NCBI GenBank assembly: GCA_036675275.1
Contig: JAKFFG010000025.1
Span: 172,059-236,058 of the forward strand
Origin: Pollutimonas sp036675275
GTDB lineage: Bacteria; Pseudomonadota; Gammaproteobacteria; Burkholderiales; Burkholderiaceae_B
Direction of reading: 5' to 3'
DNA: 64,000 nucleotides
Part shown: piece by piece, positions 9,096-18,524 of the stretch
How positions within the stretch are numbered: position 1 is the first letter of the stretch
Layout: the number at the start of each line of letters is the position of its first letter
Made by a program: the position numbers and the translations under genes
The notes under the pieces: model-generated
Told to the model about the DNA's origin: nothing
The model's database searches: none
What the model saw: only the letters and a program-made list of their open reading frames with translations

Positions 9096-9164
9096 AGATG
9101 CCGTTCAGACAGACTCGTTTTATGATAGCTGCTATTGCACGCAACCATACCAAGGAATATTTCC

Positions 9165-10073
9165 ATGTCTTTGCCAAATAAAGTCAAAATCGTCGAGGTC
9201 TCTCCGCGCGATGGGCTGCAGAACGAAAAAGAATTCATTGCGACATCGGTAAAGATCGAACTCATCGACCGCCTGTCTGCAGCCGGCTTTCCCAACGTCG
9301 AGGCAGTCTCTTTTGTGTCCCCCAAATGGGTGCCGCAAATGGCCGATGGCGCCGAGGTCATGGCCGGAATAAAGCGCAGGCCGGGCACCATCTATTCCGC
9401 ACTCACGCCGAATTTGCGAGGCTTCGACGCCGCGCTTGCCGCCGGCGTCGACGAGGTCGTGATCTTCGGAGCAGCCAGCGAAGCCTTTTCGCAAAAGAAC
9501 ATCAATTGCTCTATTGCCGAATCGATCACGCGCTTCGAACCCGTCGCCGAAGCAGCCAAAGCCGCGGGTTTGCGCCTGCGCGCCAGCATCAGTTGCGCCC
9601 TCGGATGTCCCTATCAAGGCGAAACGCCGATCTCATCGGTGGTCGATGTTGCAAAACGTATGCTGGCGCTGGGATGCGATGAAATCGATGTAGCCGATAC
9701 CATTGGAGTCGGAACGGCGCTGCGTGTCGGGCAAGTCATGCGCGCCGTCACTGAAGTCGTCGACCCCTCACGCGTGGCCGGACACTTCCACGATACCTAT
9801 GGCCAGTCGCTGGCCAACATACTGGCCGCAATGGAAGCCGGGGTGTCGATCTTCCATACCTCGGTCGCAGGACTGGGCGGCTGTCCCTACGCGAAAGGGG
9901 CGACCGGAAATGTCGCGACGGAAGATGTGCTATATATGCTGCGCGGCCTGGATATCGACACCGGCATCGACCTTGACGCCGTCGTCGATATCGGACAATG
10001 GATATCCAGCCATATCGGGCACAAATCCTCCAGTCGCGCAGGCAACGCCCTGGCCGCGCGTAAGGCCGCCTAA
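9165..10073 (+). CDS. mvaB: Hydroxymethylglutaryl-CoA lyase
   Basis: HMG-CoA lyase cleaves 3-hydroxy-3-methylglutaryl-CoA to acetoacetate and acetyl-CoA, the last step of leucine breakdown. The 302-residue protein shows SPRDGLQNE at residues 13-21, metal-binding histidines in GHFHDTYGQSLAN, and the active-site signature GLGGCPYAKGATGNVATED with the catalytic cysteine. The ATG at 9165 is preferred to 9135 because AAGGAA lies 7 bases upstream. No acyl-CoA dehydrogenase or carboxylase genes of the leucine pathway are adjacent, so it may be expressed alone or with the next small gene. Confidence 0.94.
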   Translation: MSLPNKVKIVEVSPRDGLQNEKEFIATSVKIELIDRLSAAGFPNVEAVSFVSPKWVPQMADGAEVMAGIKRRPGTIYSALTPNLRGFDAALAAGVDEVVIFGAASEAFSQKNINCSIAESITRFEPVAEAAKAAGLRLRASISCALGCPYQGETPISSVVDVAKRMLALGCDEIDVADTIGVGTALRVGQVMRAVTEVVDPSRVAGHFHDTYGQSLANILAAMEAGVSIFHTSVAGLGGCPYAKGATGNVATEDVLYMLRGLDIDTGIDLDAVVDIGQWISSHIGHKSSSRAGNALAARKAA

Positions 10074-10114
10074 GGCCGCGCGCTGCGCGCACTCCAGTAC
10101 AACCACGGGCCTTA

Positions 10115-10594
10115 ATGTTATTTTCAACACAACACGTTCCAAGCGAAGAAGAACGGTCCGAACTTCTTGAAGCCATCGGACCGCTACCCTTGCGAGGCGT
10201 CGCCTGGCCCAAATGGATCAAGATACTGGCATGGGTAATCCTGGCCTTTATCGGCTTGATGATCATGCAAGTCGCGGCGGGTCCTACGGGAAAGACGGTC
10301 AACCCCATGGTAGCGGGCAGCATACTGCTCTGTTATTTGGCCTTGCTGGTGCTTGCGCGCTATATGCTGATCTCCGAAACACGCATTACCCACAAGGGTA
10401 TTGAGCAGACCTGGATCACGCGGCGCGAGATTGCCTGGGAAGACATCCAGTTTGCCAAATTCATTCCCCTGGTGGCGTCCAAGCGGCTGGTGTGTTTTAC
10501 CGGAAAAGGGCGGCCGGTCGTGTTCCAGGCCGGTACCCGCGAACTGCAGGTGGCCTTCGCCCGTATTGCACTGGTTTACCGGCGCCAAAAATAG
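10115..10594 (+). CDS. Two-helix membrane protein of unknown function with PH-like C-terminus
   Basis: A 159-residue protein with two hydrophobic helices (about residues 34-55 and 64-87) and a soluble C-terminal part in which ITHKGIEQTWITRREIAWEDI resembles the beta-rich bacterial PH-like domain often found after paired membrane helices. No catalytic motif is seen. It starts 41 bases after the HMG-CoA lyase stop and could be cotranscribed with it. The PH-like assignment is a guess from pattern, not a firm family call. Confidence 0.72.
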   Translation: MLFSTQHVPSEEERSELLEAIGPLPLRGVAWPKWIKILAWVILAFIGLMIMQVAAGPTGKTVNPMVAGSILLCYLALLVLARYMLISETRITHKGIEQTWITRREIAWEDIQFAKFIPLVASKRLVCFTGKGRPVVFQAGTRELQVAFARIALVYRRQK

Positions 10595-10657
10595 GGCTTC
10601 CGGGCTTACAATGACGGCCGCTGAATCCTACTTGATCGACCCTATCCCGAGAAACAC

Positions 10658-11647
10658 ATGATTTCCCTGAAAACAGCGGGCGCCACCGCCCTGATCGGCG
10701 CGCTTTTCGCCGCCGCAGCTCCCAGCTTGGCCCATGCAGAAGAAACATGGCCGTCCAAGCCCATTTCCTTCGTCGTGCCTTACGCTGCCGGCGGATTTGC
10801 CGACACGCGCATGCGCCTGCTGGCGCGTGAACTGGCTGACGAGCTCAAGACTTCCGTCGTCGTCGAAAACAAGGCCGGCGCAGGTGGCGTCATCGGCACC
10901 GCGTTTATTGCCAAATCCAAGCCGGACGGCTACACAATCGGCAGCGGCAATCTTGCGCCCTTGTCCGTGAACCCGACGTTGATGGCCAAGAATGTGTCGT
11001 ACAACGTTCAGAAAGATATCGCTCCGGTTATTCTGATCGAAGAAAGCCCCCTCATCCTGAGCGTGAACAATCAGGTTCCTGTAAAAACAGTGAAAGAGCT
11101 TATCGAGCTGGCCCGGAAAGATGCGGGCCGCCTCACGTTCGGGTCCTCGGGCGTGGGTGGTGCGCATCATCTGTCAGGCGAACTGTTCGCCTCGGAGGCA
11201 GGCATCGAGCTTTCTCATGTCCCTTACAAAGGCGGTGCTCCCGCAGCGACCGATCTGATGGCAGGCCATATCGACATGATGTTTGAAATGGGCTATGCCG
11301 CCATGCCCGCCATCCAGGCCAAGAAAGTGCATCCACTCGCAGTGACCAGCGCCAAGCGGCTGGCATTGCTGCCTGACGTACCCACTATGGCGGAATCCGG
11401 CCTGGCTGGCTTTGAATCGTACAACTGGCAAGGGGTCATAGCGCCGGCGGGAACACCCGACGCAGTCATCCAGAAACTCAATACCGCATTCAACAACATA
11501 CTCAAGAAGCCTGAAGTCCAGAAAGCGTTCGAGGCAACGGGCGGCCAGTCGGCCGGCGGCACCCCGGAAGAGTTCGGCGCATTCATCCAGAGCGAAACCG
11601 AAAAATGGGCCAAGGTCATCCAGTCGGCCAATATTTCGGTCGAATAA
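10658..11647 (+). CDS. Bug-type (TctC) periplasmic solute receptor
   Basis: A 329-residue periplasmic receptor of the tripartite tricarboxylate transporter family (TctC/Bug), which binds carboxylates or related small solutes. A Sec signal peptide (cut near ...LAHA-EETW) precedes the family start WPSKPISFVVPYAAGG, and the conserved SSGVGGAHHLSGELF and VPYKGGAPAATDL loops that contact the ligand carboxylate are present. No tctA/tctB membrane genes lie nearby, so it is an orphan receptor, as is common in Bordetella-like genomes. A strong terminator follows. Confidence 0.93.
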   Translation: MISLKTAGATALIGALFAAAAPSLAHAEETWPSKPISFVVPYAAGGFADTRMRLLARELADELKTSVVVENKAGAGGVIGTAFIAKSKPDGYTIGSGNLAPLSVNPTLMAKNVSYNVQKDIAPVILIEESPLILSVNNQVPVKTVKELIELARKDAGRLTFGSSGVGGAHHLSGELFASEAGIELSHVPYKGGAPAATDLMAGHIDMMFEMGYAAMPAIQAKKVHPLAVTSAKRLALLPDVPTMAESGLAGFESYNWQGVIAPAGTPDAVIQKLNTAFNNILKKPEVQKAFEATGGQSAGGTPEEFGAFIQSETEKWAKVIQSANISVE

Positions 11648-11671
11648 GACCACAGTCCCGGACTGGAATTG

Positions 11672-11701
11672 AAAAAGCGTGGCTCCGTGCCACGCTTTTT
11701 T
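11672..11701. terminator. Bidirectional intrinsic terminator
   Basis: A 12-bp perfect stem (AAAAAGCGTGGC, loop TCCGT, GCCACGCTTTTT) plus a further T lies between the convergent ends of the Bug receptor (+) and the amino-acid receptor (-). The A-run on one side and T-run on the other give a U-tract in both directions, so it can stop transcription from either gene. Confidence 0.93.
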
Positions 11702-11729
11702 CTTGCATGATGTGTTGCGTAAGGGGCTG

Positions 11730-12791
11730 CTAACGCACAGGCAAGGCGTACATCAGTCCGCCATCGGTCCATTGCGCATTCAAGCCGCGCTGTATCTTCA
11801 GTGGACTGCCCTCACCCACGTTGCGATCGAAACTTTCGCCGTAGTTGCCGACCTGCTTGATGATGTTATAGGCCCATTTTTCGTCTACGCCCAGGTTTTT
11901 CCCGGCCCCGGCCGTTACGCCCAGAAGGCGCAATATGTTGGGGTTGGTGCTTTTCAGTTGTTCATCGACATTTGCCGAGGTAACGCCAAGTTCTTCGGCG
12001 CCTATCATGGCATGCAATGACCATTTCACAAGATTGAGCCACCGGTCATCGCCCTGGCGCACGAAAGGCCCCAAAGGCTCTTTCGAGATAATCTCGGGAA
12101 GCACCATGTAGTCGTCCGGCTTGCTCAGTTTTGATATCCGGATCGAAGCCAGGCCCGAGGCGTCGGTAGTGAATACATCGCAGCGCCCGGCTGCAAAGGC
12201 ATTCACTACCTCGTTGAACTGGTCGATAACGACGGGCTTGTACTTGATATTGTTTGCACGCGCCCAGTCGGCCATGGTGTTTTCATTGGACGTGCCGGTC
12301 TGCATGCAGATGGTTGCACCATCGAGTTCTTTGGCACTTTTCACGCCGAGCGCCTTGGGGACCAGGAAACCCTGGCCATCGTAGAAGTTGATGCCTGCGT
12401 GTATTGCACCCAGCGCCGTATCGCGTTGCTGGGTGACCGTAGTATTGCGGGCCAGCAGGTCGATTTCACCCGATTGCAGCGCAGTGAATCGCTGCTGCGA
12501 ATTAAGGGGTACTGCCTTGAACTTGGAGGCATCGCCAAGAGTCGCGGCGGCCACCGCCCGGCATACGTCGATATCCAGGCCCTGCCACACGCCCTTGGCG
12601 TCAGGCGCCGAGAACCCCGCAAAGCCGGTAGTGACGCCGCATTGCACCACGCCGCGTTCCTTGACGACATCAAGCGTGTCGGCGTGTGCCAGCTGCATGC
12701 CGGCCAACATGGCGAAGGCGCCGACGGCTATGGTCCGCCCAACGAACGCGTCCCGGACGAAGGCGCCCCCGGCGTACTTGATCTTGCGCAT
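11730..12791 (-). CDS. General L-amino-acid ABC receptor, AapJ/BztA-like
   Basis: A 353-residue periplasmic binding protein of the polar/general amino-acid family. A signal peptide ending near MQLAHA-DTL is followed by VVKERGVVQCGVTTGFAGFSAPDAKGVWQGLDIDVCRAVAAATLGD, the typical AapJ-type N-domain, then LNSQQRFTALQSGEIDLLARNTT and the ligand-contact segments around CMQTGTSNENTMADW. The related permease and ATPase genes (aapQMP) are not in the window, so this is an orphan receptor that must borrow a transporter encoded elsewhere. Confidence 0.9.
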   Translation of the reverse strand: MRKIKYAGGAFVRDAFVGRTIAVGAFAMLAGMQLAHADTLDVVKERGVVQCGVTTGFAGFSAPDAKGVWQGLDIDVCRAVAAATLGDASKFKAVPLNSQQRFTALQSGEIDLLARNTTVTQQRDTALGAIHAGINFYDGQGFLVPKALGVKSAKELDGATICMQTGTSNENTMADWARANNIKYKPVVIDQFNEVVNAFAAGRCDVFTTDASGLASIRISKLSKPDDYMVLPEIISKEPLGPFVRQGDDRWLNLVKWSLHAMIGAEELGVTSANVDEQLKSTNPNILRLLGVTAGAGKNLGVDEKWAYNIIKQVGNYGESFDRNVGEGSPLKIQRGLNAQWTDGGLMYALPVR

Positions 12792-12869
12792 GACATTCCC
12801 CTTACGATAAGTGTTCGGATTCTATTTTCGGCATCTTACTGCAATAGACATGAGCCCAAACGAATAAAC

Positions 12870-14144
12870 TTATTCGTAATTACGTATATCGTCGATCACC
12901 TTGCCGTCGTTGGGCAAGCTGCCGGGTTCGACTATCTCGATATCGGCCCGCAACTTGGTCAGTTCGCGCACAGACTCGGCAAGCTGCACACCAAGCCCGG
13001 GCTGCGGCGAGGCACTTTCCACCTTCAGCACCATGGCGTCGCTTCCTATCTTGCCGCTTACCACCAGCCGCGCTTTGCCGATTTCGGCATGCCGCTTGAT
13101 TACTTGTTCGATCTGTCCGGGATGCACGAACATTCCGCGCACCTTCGTGGTCTGGTCGGCGCGGCCCATCCATCCCTTGATGCGCACGTTTGTACGGCCG
13201 CAAGGAGACATGCCCGGCAAAATGGCCGACAGATCGCCAGTGCCAAAACGCAGCAGCGGGTAATCGGGGTTCAGCGTTGTAACAACCACTTCGCCAACTT
13301 CGCCGGCCGGCAAGGGCTGGTCGCTACCGGGACGCACGATTTCCAGAATAATGTCTTCATTGACCACCAGGCCTTCACGCGCGGACGTTTCGTAGGCGAT
13401 CATGCCCAGATCGGCGCTGCCGTAGGCCTGGTATCCGGTAATGCCTCGCTCGGAAAACCATAGACACAGGGAAGGAGGAAAGGCTTCACCGGAAAACAAG
13501 GCCCGGCTTATGGACGGCAGCTTGACTCCCATGTCGTCGGCCTTCTGCAGTATCAGCTTCAAAAAGCTGGGCGTGCCGGTATAACCGGCTGGCGCCAGAT
13601 CGACAATGGCCTGCACCTGTTGTTCGGTCTGGCCCACGCCGCCTGGAAACACCGTGCAGCCCAATGCGTGCGCAGCCGTTTCCATCATGGAGCCCGCAGG
13701 CGTGAAATGATATGAAAAACAGTTGTACACGAGGTCGCCCGGACGAAAGCCGGCGGCATATAGCGCACGGGCGAATCCCCAATAGTCGGGACGCTTGCTT
13801 TCCGGTTCGTAGATCGGGCCGGGCGACGCGAATACGCGTGCCGCCTCGCCCCACCCGATGGCCGAAAAGCCGCCAAATACCCGGCTGACGGCCGGCAGCT
13901 CCTGGCCATCTTTGCCTTGGCGCATGGCAAGCTGGGCTTGCAGCAACTCGCTCTTGCGCACTACGGGGATTTGCGACAGGGTCTCCCGGTCGCGGATATG
14001 GTCAATGTCTATGCCCTGCAATTGGCGGGCAATAGCCGGGGCGCGTTCGCGAGCCGCTTTGAGAGCATGAGGCAGGCTGTTCAGCAGCGCATGCTCGCGC
14101 TCCGGAGCGGGGGCACGCTCGCGTTCCTCGAAATAGGTAGTCAT
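12870..14144 (-). CDS. PaaK-like AMP-dependent CoA ligase
   Basis: A 424-residue adenylate-forming enzyme of the phenylacetate-CoA ligase branch (short form without the large N-domain of acyl-CoA synthetases). Visible are YTGTPSFLKLI, the adenine-pocket segment AYGSADLGMIAYE, the ATP-contact motif LLRFGTGDLSAI with its aspartate and the C-terminal TKVRGMFVHPGQIEQV hinge with the basic subdomain. The glycine-rich P-loop motif usually written SSGTTG is not evident, as expected for divergent members. It is the last gene of the liv operon, 12 bases after livF, suggesting that it activates the acid imported by that transporter (inference). Confidence 0.87.
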   Translation of the reverse strand: MTTYFEERERAPAPEREHALLNSLPHALKAARERAPAIARQLQGIDIDHIRDRETLSQIPVVRKSELLQAQLAMRQGKDGQELPAVSRVFGGFSAIGWGEAARVFASPGPIYEPESKRPDYWGFARALYAAGFRPGDLVYNCFSYHFTPAGSMMETAAHALGCTVFPGGVGQTEQQVQAIVDLAPAGYTGTPSFLKLILQKADDMGVKLPSISRALFSGEAFPPSLCLWFSERGITGYQAYGSADLGMIAYETSAREGLVVNEDIILEIVRPGSDQPLPAGEVGEVVVTTLNPDYPLLRFGTGDLSAILPGMSPCGRTNVRIKGWMGRADQTTKVRGMFVHPGQIEQVIKRHAEIGKARLVVSGKIGSDAMVLKVESASPQPGLGVQLAESVRELTKLRADIEIVEPGSLPNDGKVIDDIRNYE

Positions 14145-14156
14145 GGTTATTTGCCT

Positions 14157-14987
14157 CTAGGCCAGCCAGCGCTTGCGTCGCCGATAAAATTTATTGTCGC
14201 GGAAGCTTTTGCGCTCGCCGCTTGATACGCCCAGGTAAAACTCTTTGACGTCTTCATTATCGGCCAGGGCCTTGGCGGCTCCGTCCATCATGACGCGCCC
14301 GTTTTCAAGGATATAGCCGTAGTCGGCATAGCGCAGGGCAATATTGGTATTCTGTTCGGCCAGCAGGAAGCTGACGCCTTCGCGCTGATTCAGGTCGCGG
14401 ACAATTTCGAAGATTTCCTCGACGATCTGAGGCGCAAGACCCATGGACGGCTCATCGAGCAGAATCATGCTGGGATTGGCCATCAGGGCTCGCCCGATAG
14501 CCGTCATTTGCTGCTCGCCGCCGGAGGTGTAGCCCGATTGGCTGCCACTGCGCTGCTTGAGCCTTGGGAAATACTGGTAAACCTTGTCGAGGGAAGCGCT
14601 TAAATCGCCCCGGCTGATCTTACGCGTATAGGCGCCGGTCAACAGGTTCTCTTCTATCGTGAGGTGGGCAAAACAATGCCGGCCCTCCATGACCTGGACC
14701 ACGCCTCTTTTAACAAGGTCCGCAGGAGTAAGACGCTCGATGCGTTCACCCCGGTAGTCGATAGTTCCTTTGGTCACATCACCGCGCTCGGCCTTGAGCA
14801 GATTCGATACGGCGCGCAGGGTGGTTGTCTTGCCAGCGCCATTGGCCCCGAGCAGCGCCACGATCTTGCCCTCCGGCACGCATAGCGACACACCCTTGAG
14901 CACCAGGATCACGTGGTTGTATATGACCTCTATCCCGTTCACATTCAGAAGAATATTGGGGGGCGCGGTCTCGACACTTGCATTCAT
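14157..14987 (-). CDS. livF: ABC transporter ATPase, LivF type
   Basis: The second ATPase of a branched-chain amino acid/urea/aromatic-acid type importer. It has Walker A LLGANGAGKTTTLRAV near residue 45, the signature segment SGGEQQMTAIGRALMANP, Walker B MILLDEPSMGLAPQ and the H-loop region LLAEQNTNIAL in which the usual switch histidine is replaced by glutamine, which is normal in LivF. The C-terminus (about residues 245-276) carries an arginine-rich tail longer than usual. It sits between the receptor and the PaaK-like ligase in one operon. Confidence 0.93.
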   Translation of the reverse strand: MNASVETAPPNILLNVNGIEVIYNHVILVLKGVSLCVPEGKIVALLGANGAGKTTTLRAVSNLLKAERGDVTKGTIDYRGERIERLTPADLVKRGVVQVMEGRHCFAHLTIEENLLTGAYTRKISRGDLSASLDKVYQYFPRLKQRSGSQSGYTSGGEQQMTAIGRALMANPSMILLDEPSMGLAPQIVEEIFEIVRDLNQREGVSFLLAEQNTNIALRYADYGYILENGRVMMDGAAKALADNEDVKEFYLGVSSGERKSFRDNKFYRRRKRWLA

Positions 14988-15052
14988 AGGAGTTTTCCTG
15001 CAATCAGTTCAGCCCGGCCGGCGCAACATAGCGCGGCCGGGCGCTTTACAGC

Positions 15053-16381
15053 TTACGAAGCGTCGCAATTACGCGTTTCGATTTTTTTCTCGGAAGCGTA
15101 TTTGGCAGCCAGCTCTTTCACCAGCGGATCCACGAACTTCTTGTCGGACTGGTACCAATCCGAGACGATGTCGAATTTCTTGCCGTTCCACTGGATGATG
15201 CGAGCCCAGTCGTCGCCCATGTGGTTGCTGCAAGACGTCTTGACGGGACGCATCAGCTTGGCAAAGCCGAGTTCCTCGAGACGTTCTGTGGTGATGTTCA
15301 GGTTCTCGAAACCCCAGCGGACTTGCTCGGGCGTCATGTGCTTGCCCTTGCCATACTTTTCCTGGGCTGTGCGTATGGCCTCGACTTGCAGCATCGAGAT
15401 CATCATGCCGCGCGTATGAGCGATGGTGCCGACATATTTGCCGGTGGAATCCGTGCCCTGTCCTTTATCGTAGACATGCTTTTTAAGGTCTTCATGCACA
15501 CGTCCATGATCGGCGCTGTTGTGGATCGTGATGCCGTTGTAGCCTTTGGCCACATCGCCCAGATCCTGGACGTCGTTCTCGGAACTGGCCCACCAGATGC
15601 CGTACATCTTGTCGCGCGGATATCCTACGGCCCGTGCTTCGCGAATAGCCGTTGGTGTCATGATGCCGGCACTCCACAGCAGCAGGAAGTCGGGCTTGCT
15701 CTGACGAATCTGCAGCCAGGTGGATTTCTGTTGAACACCGGGTGCCGTGACGGGGTACAACTGCAACTCGAAACCGTTAGCCTTGGCGCGCGCCTGCAAA
15801 AGAGCTATAGGCTCCTTGCCGTAAGGCGAATCGTGATACACCAGCGCGATTTTCTTGCCCTTTAGCTTGTCTTCGCCGCCAACCTTCTTGGCGATGTCCT
15901 GGATCATGACGTCTGCGGCGGTCCAGTAGGTACCCAGCAGCGGAAAATTCCATTTGAAGACCGAGCCGTCTGCCGACTGCGACAGTCCGTAGCCCACGGT
16001 TTCGATCGTAAAGCCATCGACAATGGCCTTGTCGGTCAAGGCGAAGGTAATACCGGTGGATTGGGTATCGAAGCCGGAAGCGCCGCCGTTCTTGTTCTTC
16101 AGGCGTTCATAACACTCTACGCCGCGGTCGGTAGCGTATGCCGTTTCGCATTCTTCATATGTGATCTTGACGCCATTGACGCCGCCGTCACGCTCGTTGA
16201 CCAGCTTCAGGTAATCCATTTTGCCATCGGCCCATGGAATGCCCAGCGGAGCAAACGAACCGGTGCGGTATGCCAGCAACGGCACGAATTGCTCTTCAGC
16301 GGCAGCAGCCGGCAAGGGCGCCGTTGCCAGCGTGCCGGCTACAGCGATCATGGCTGCGACCAATTTGATTGAATGTTTCAT
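15053..16381 (-). CDS. Periplasmic receptor of the liv-type importer
   Basis: A 442-residue type I periplasmic binding protein of the LivK family, with a signal peptide ending near PLPAAAA-EEQF. The long sequence with NEVDGGVNGVKITYEECE-like N-lobe and LALVYHDSPYGKEP-like segment belongs to the sub-group usually found with acyl-CoA ligase genes, rather than the strict leucine receptors of about 370 residues. A TTG at 16387 could also start it, but AGGAGG stands 8 bases before the ATG at 16381, which decides the start. The ligand is probably an aromatic or branched carboxylate (inference from neighbours). Confidence 0.9.
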   Translation of the reverse strand: MKHSIKLVAAMIAVAGTLATAPLPAAAAEEQFVPLLAYRTGSFAPLGIPWADGKMDYLKLVNERDGGVNGVKITYEECETAYATDRGVECYERLKNKNGGASGFDTQSTGITFALTDKAIVDGFTIETVGYGLSQSADGSVFKWNFPLLGTYWTAADVMIQDIAKKVGGEDKLKGKKIALVYHDSPYGKEPIALLQARAKANGFELQLYPVTAPGVQQKSTWLQIRQSKPDFLLLWSAGIMTPTAIREARAVGYPRDKMYGIWWASSENDVQDLGDVAKGYNGITIHNSADHGRVHEDLKKHVYDKGQGTDSTGKYVGTIAHTRGMMISMLQVEAIRTAQEKYGKGKHMTPEQVRWGFENLNITTERLEELGFAKLMRPVKTSCSNHMGDDWARIIQWNGKKFDIVSDWYQSDKKFVDPLVKELAAKYASEKKIETRNCDAS

Positions 16382-16482
16382 CTCCAAGTCCTCCTGATGG
16401 TGTCTGTGTGCACCGTTTGTGATTCGGCATGGTCAAAATAGCCAGCCGAGCTTACTGATTCATGTGGCCGTTTAAAGACGGT

Positions 16483-17547
16483 TCAATGCGGAAAGGGCCA
16501 GATACGGAGTTTCTCCTTGCCTATGCTCCAGAGCCGGGCCAAGCCGTGCGGCTCGACGATCAGGAAAAAGACAATCAGTCCGCCAAATACCATATGCTCG
16601 ATATGCGATGCCGTGTCGACGGCCAGCGGTATGCCGAACATATGGGGAACATTGGTCAGGAATACCGGCACCAGCACCATGAAGGCCGCCCCGAAGAAGC
16701 TGCCGACGATGGAGCCGAGCCCGCCGATAATGACAATGAACAGCAGTTGCAGCGACCGGTTGAGATCGAATGCGAGCGGCTCCCATGAACCCAGGTGGAT
16801 GTACGCCCAGAGGGCGCCGGCCACGCCGATGATGAAGGAGCTGACCGCGAAGGCGGTGAGCTTGGCGTATATGGGGCGAATACCGATAACGGAAGCTGCA
16901 ACGTCCATGTCGCGTATTGCCATCCATTGGCGCCCGATGGCGCCTCGTACAAGGTTCTTGGCCAACAGCGCAAAAACCGCCACAAAGATGAGGACGAACA
17001 GATAACGCTGGACCGGCGTTTGCACCGGCAGGCCGAAAGCTTCCAGCGCCGGCACCGACACATTGCCCGATGACGAATAGTTGGTGAAAAACGGTATGCG
17101 TAGGAACGCCCAGTCGACGAAGAACTGTGCGGCCAGCGTCGTAACCGCCAGATAGAGACCGCGGATACGCAAGCTGGGAACGCCGAATACGACTCCGACC
17201 AGCGTGGCGAAGACGCCGCCCAGCAGTATCTGCACGACCAGGGGTGTGGCCGGCATGCGAACACCGAAGTTCCAGGCCGCATAAGCGCCCACCGCCATGA
17301 AGGCACCCGAACCGATGGAAATTTGCCCGCAGTACCCGACCAGAATGTTCAAGCCTATGGCGGCGAGCGACAGAATAAGGAACGGGGTGAGAATAGCCTG
17401 CAGGAAATAGTTCGACGCGAGCAGCGGAATCACCAGGAAGGCGACAAGCAGCACCAGCAGCATGAAGAAGCGATCCTGGCGTATAGGAAAGATCTGTTGA
17501 TCGGCCCGGTACGTGCTTTTGAATTGACCGTTTTCACGATAAAACAT
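16483..17547 (-). CDS. livM: ABC transporter permease, LivM type
   Basis: A 354-residue inner-membrane permease with eight to ten hydrophobic helices. The family segment LNILVGYCGQISIGSGAFMAVGAYAAW lies near residue 65 and the coupling-helix region AIRDMDVAASVIGIRPIYAKLTAFAVS near residue 220. It pairs with LivH to form the channel. The gene lies 32 bases after livH, with the receptor gene 101 bases further downstream. The C-terminus ends in a short charged tail (GKEKLRIWPFPH). Confidence 0.93.
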   Translation of the reverse strand: MFYRENGQFKSTYRADQQIFPIRQDRFFMLLVLLVAFLVIPLLASNYFLQAILTPFLILSLAAIGLNILVGYCGQISIGSGAFMAVGAYAAWNFGVRMPATPLVVQILLGGVFATLVGVVFGVPSLRIRGLYLAVTTLAAQFFVDWAFLRIPFFTNYSSSGNVSVPALEAFGLPVQTPVQRYLFVLIFVAVFALLAKNLVRGAIGRQWMAIRDMDVAASVIGIRPIYAKLTAFAVSSFIIGVAGALWAYIHLGSWEPLAFDLNRSLQLLFIVIIGGLGSIVGSFFGAAFMVLVPVFLTNVPHMFGIPLAVDTASHIEHMVFGGLIVFFLIVEPHGLARLWSIGKEKLRIWPFPH

Positions 17548-17579
17548 AATGGGTATCCAGTCTTCTTTTAGTTAAACCA

Positions 17580-18509
17580 TTAAACGCGGTCGATGATTTT
17601 TTCACCAAACAAACCTTGCGGACGAAATAGCAGGAACACCAGGGCCAGTACATAGGCGAACCAGATCTCGATTCCCCCTCCTACGTAGGGCCCCAGATAT
17701 ACTTCCGACAGCTTTTCGCCGACGCCGATGATCAGGCCGCCCACAATGGCGCCCGGTACCGAGGTGAGGCCGCCCAGAATCACGACGGGCAAGGCTCGCA
17801 AGGCTGCCGTCGACAAAGTGAACTGGACACCGAACTTGGATCCCCAGATGATGCCGGCCACCAGCGCGACGATGCCTGCGACCGTCCATACCACCACCCA
17901 GATACGGTTCAGGGGTATGCCGATGGATTGTGCCGCCTGATGGTCATCGGCCACCGCGCGCAACGCGCGGCCCACCGAGGTGTACTGGAAAAACACCGCA
18001 AGCACGGCAACCAGCAATGCCGACACACCGGCTGCGGTCAGGTCTTCCAGGCTGATCAGTATGCCGCCCTCGAAAATCGTATCGAGGATGAAAACAGGAT
18101 CCTTGGGCATGCCGACGTCGATGGAGTAAACGCTGCTGCCGAATATGATCTGCCCCATGCCGTCGAGAAAGTAGCTGATCCCGATGGTTGCCATCAGCAA
18201 GGTGGTGCCTTCCTGGTTGACCAGGTAGCGCAATACCCATCGCTCGATGGCGACGGCGATGAGCCACATGAAAATGCCGCTGATGATGAAGGCGAGCAGA
18301 TTGGCAAGGAAAAGGCTTTCGATTCCCAGCCACTGCGGTATCCATTCGGAAAAGCGCGCCATCGACAGCGCGGCGATAAGCACCATGGCGCCCTGCGCAA
18401 AGTTGAAAACGCCCGATGCCTTGAAGATAAGAACAAAACCCAGCGCCACCAGCGAATACAGCATGCCCGACATCAGGCCGCCGAACAGGGTTTCCAGGAA
18501 AAATGCCAT
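17580..18509 (-). CDS. livH: ABC transporter permease, LivH type
   Basis: A 309-residue permease of the branched-chain amino acid family with the N-terminal FLETLFGGLMSGMLYSLVALGFVLIF and the conserved NFAQGAMVLIAAL. The coupling segment VGRALRAVADDHQAAQSIGIPLNRI lies near residue 195. It begins 15 bases after livG, consistent with one transcript. Its partner is LivM. Confidence 0.93.
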   Translation of the reverse strand: MAFFLETLFGGLMSGMLYSLVALGFVLIFKASGVFNFAQGAMVLIAALSMARFSEWIPQWLGIESLFLANLLAFIISGIFMWLIAVAIERWVLRYLVNQEGTTLLMATIGISYFLDGMGQIIFGSSVYSIDVGMPKDPVFILDTIFEGGILISLEDLTAAGVSALLVAVLAVFFQYTSVGRALRAVADDHQAAQSIGIPLNRIWVVVWTVAGIVALVAGIIWGSKFGVQFTLSTAALRALPVVILGGLTSVPGAIVGGLIIGVGEKLSEVYLGPYVGGGIEIWFAYVLALVFLLFRPQGLFGEKIIDRV

Positions 18510-18524
18510 TTCTGTCTTCCTTGT

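Noticed and set aside
12399..13463. 354-codon plus-strand open frame across two genes
   Set aside because: Antisense to the amino-acid receptor and PaaK-like ligase; no family features.
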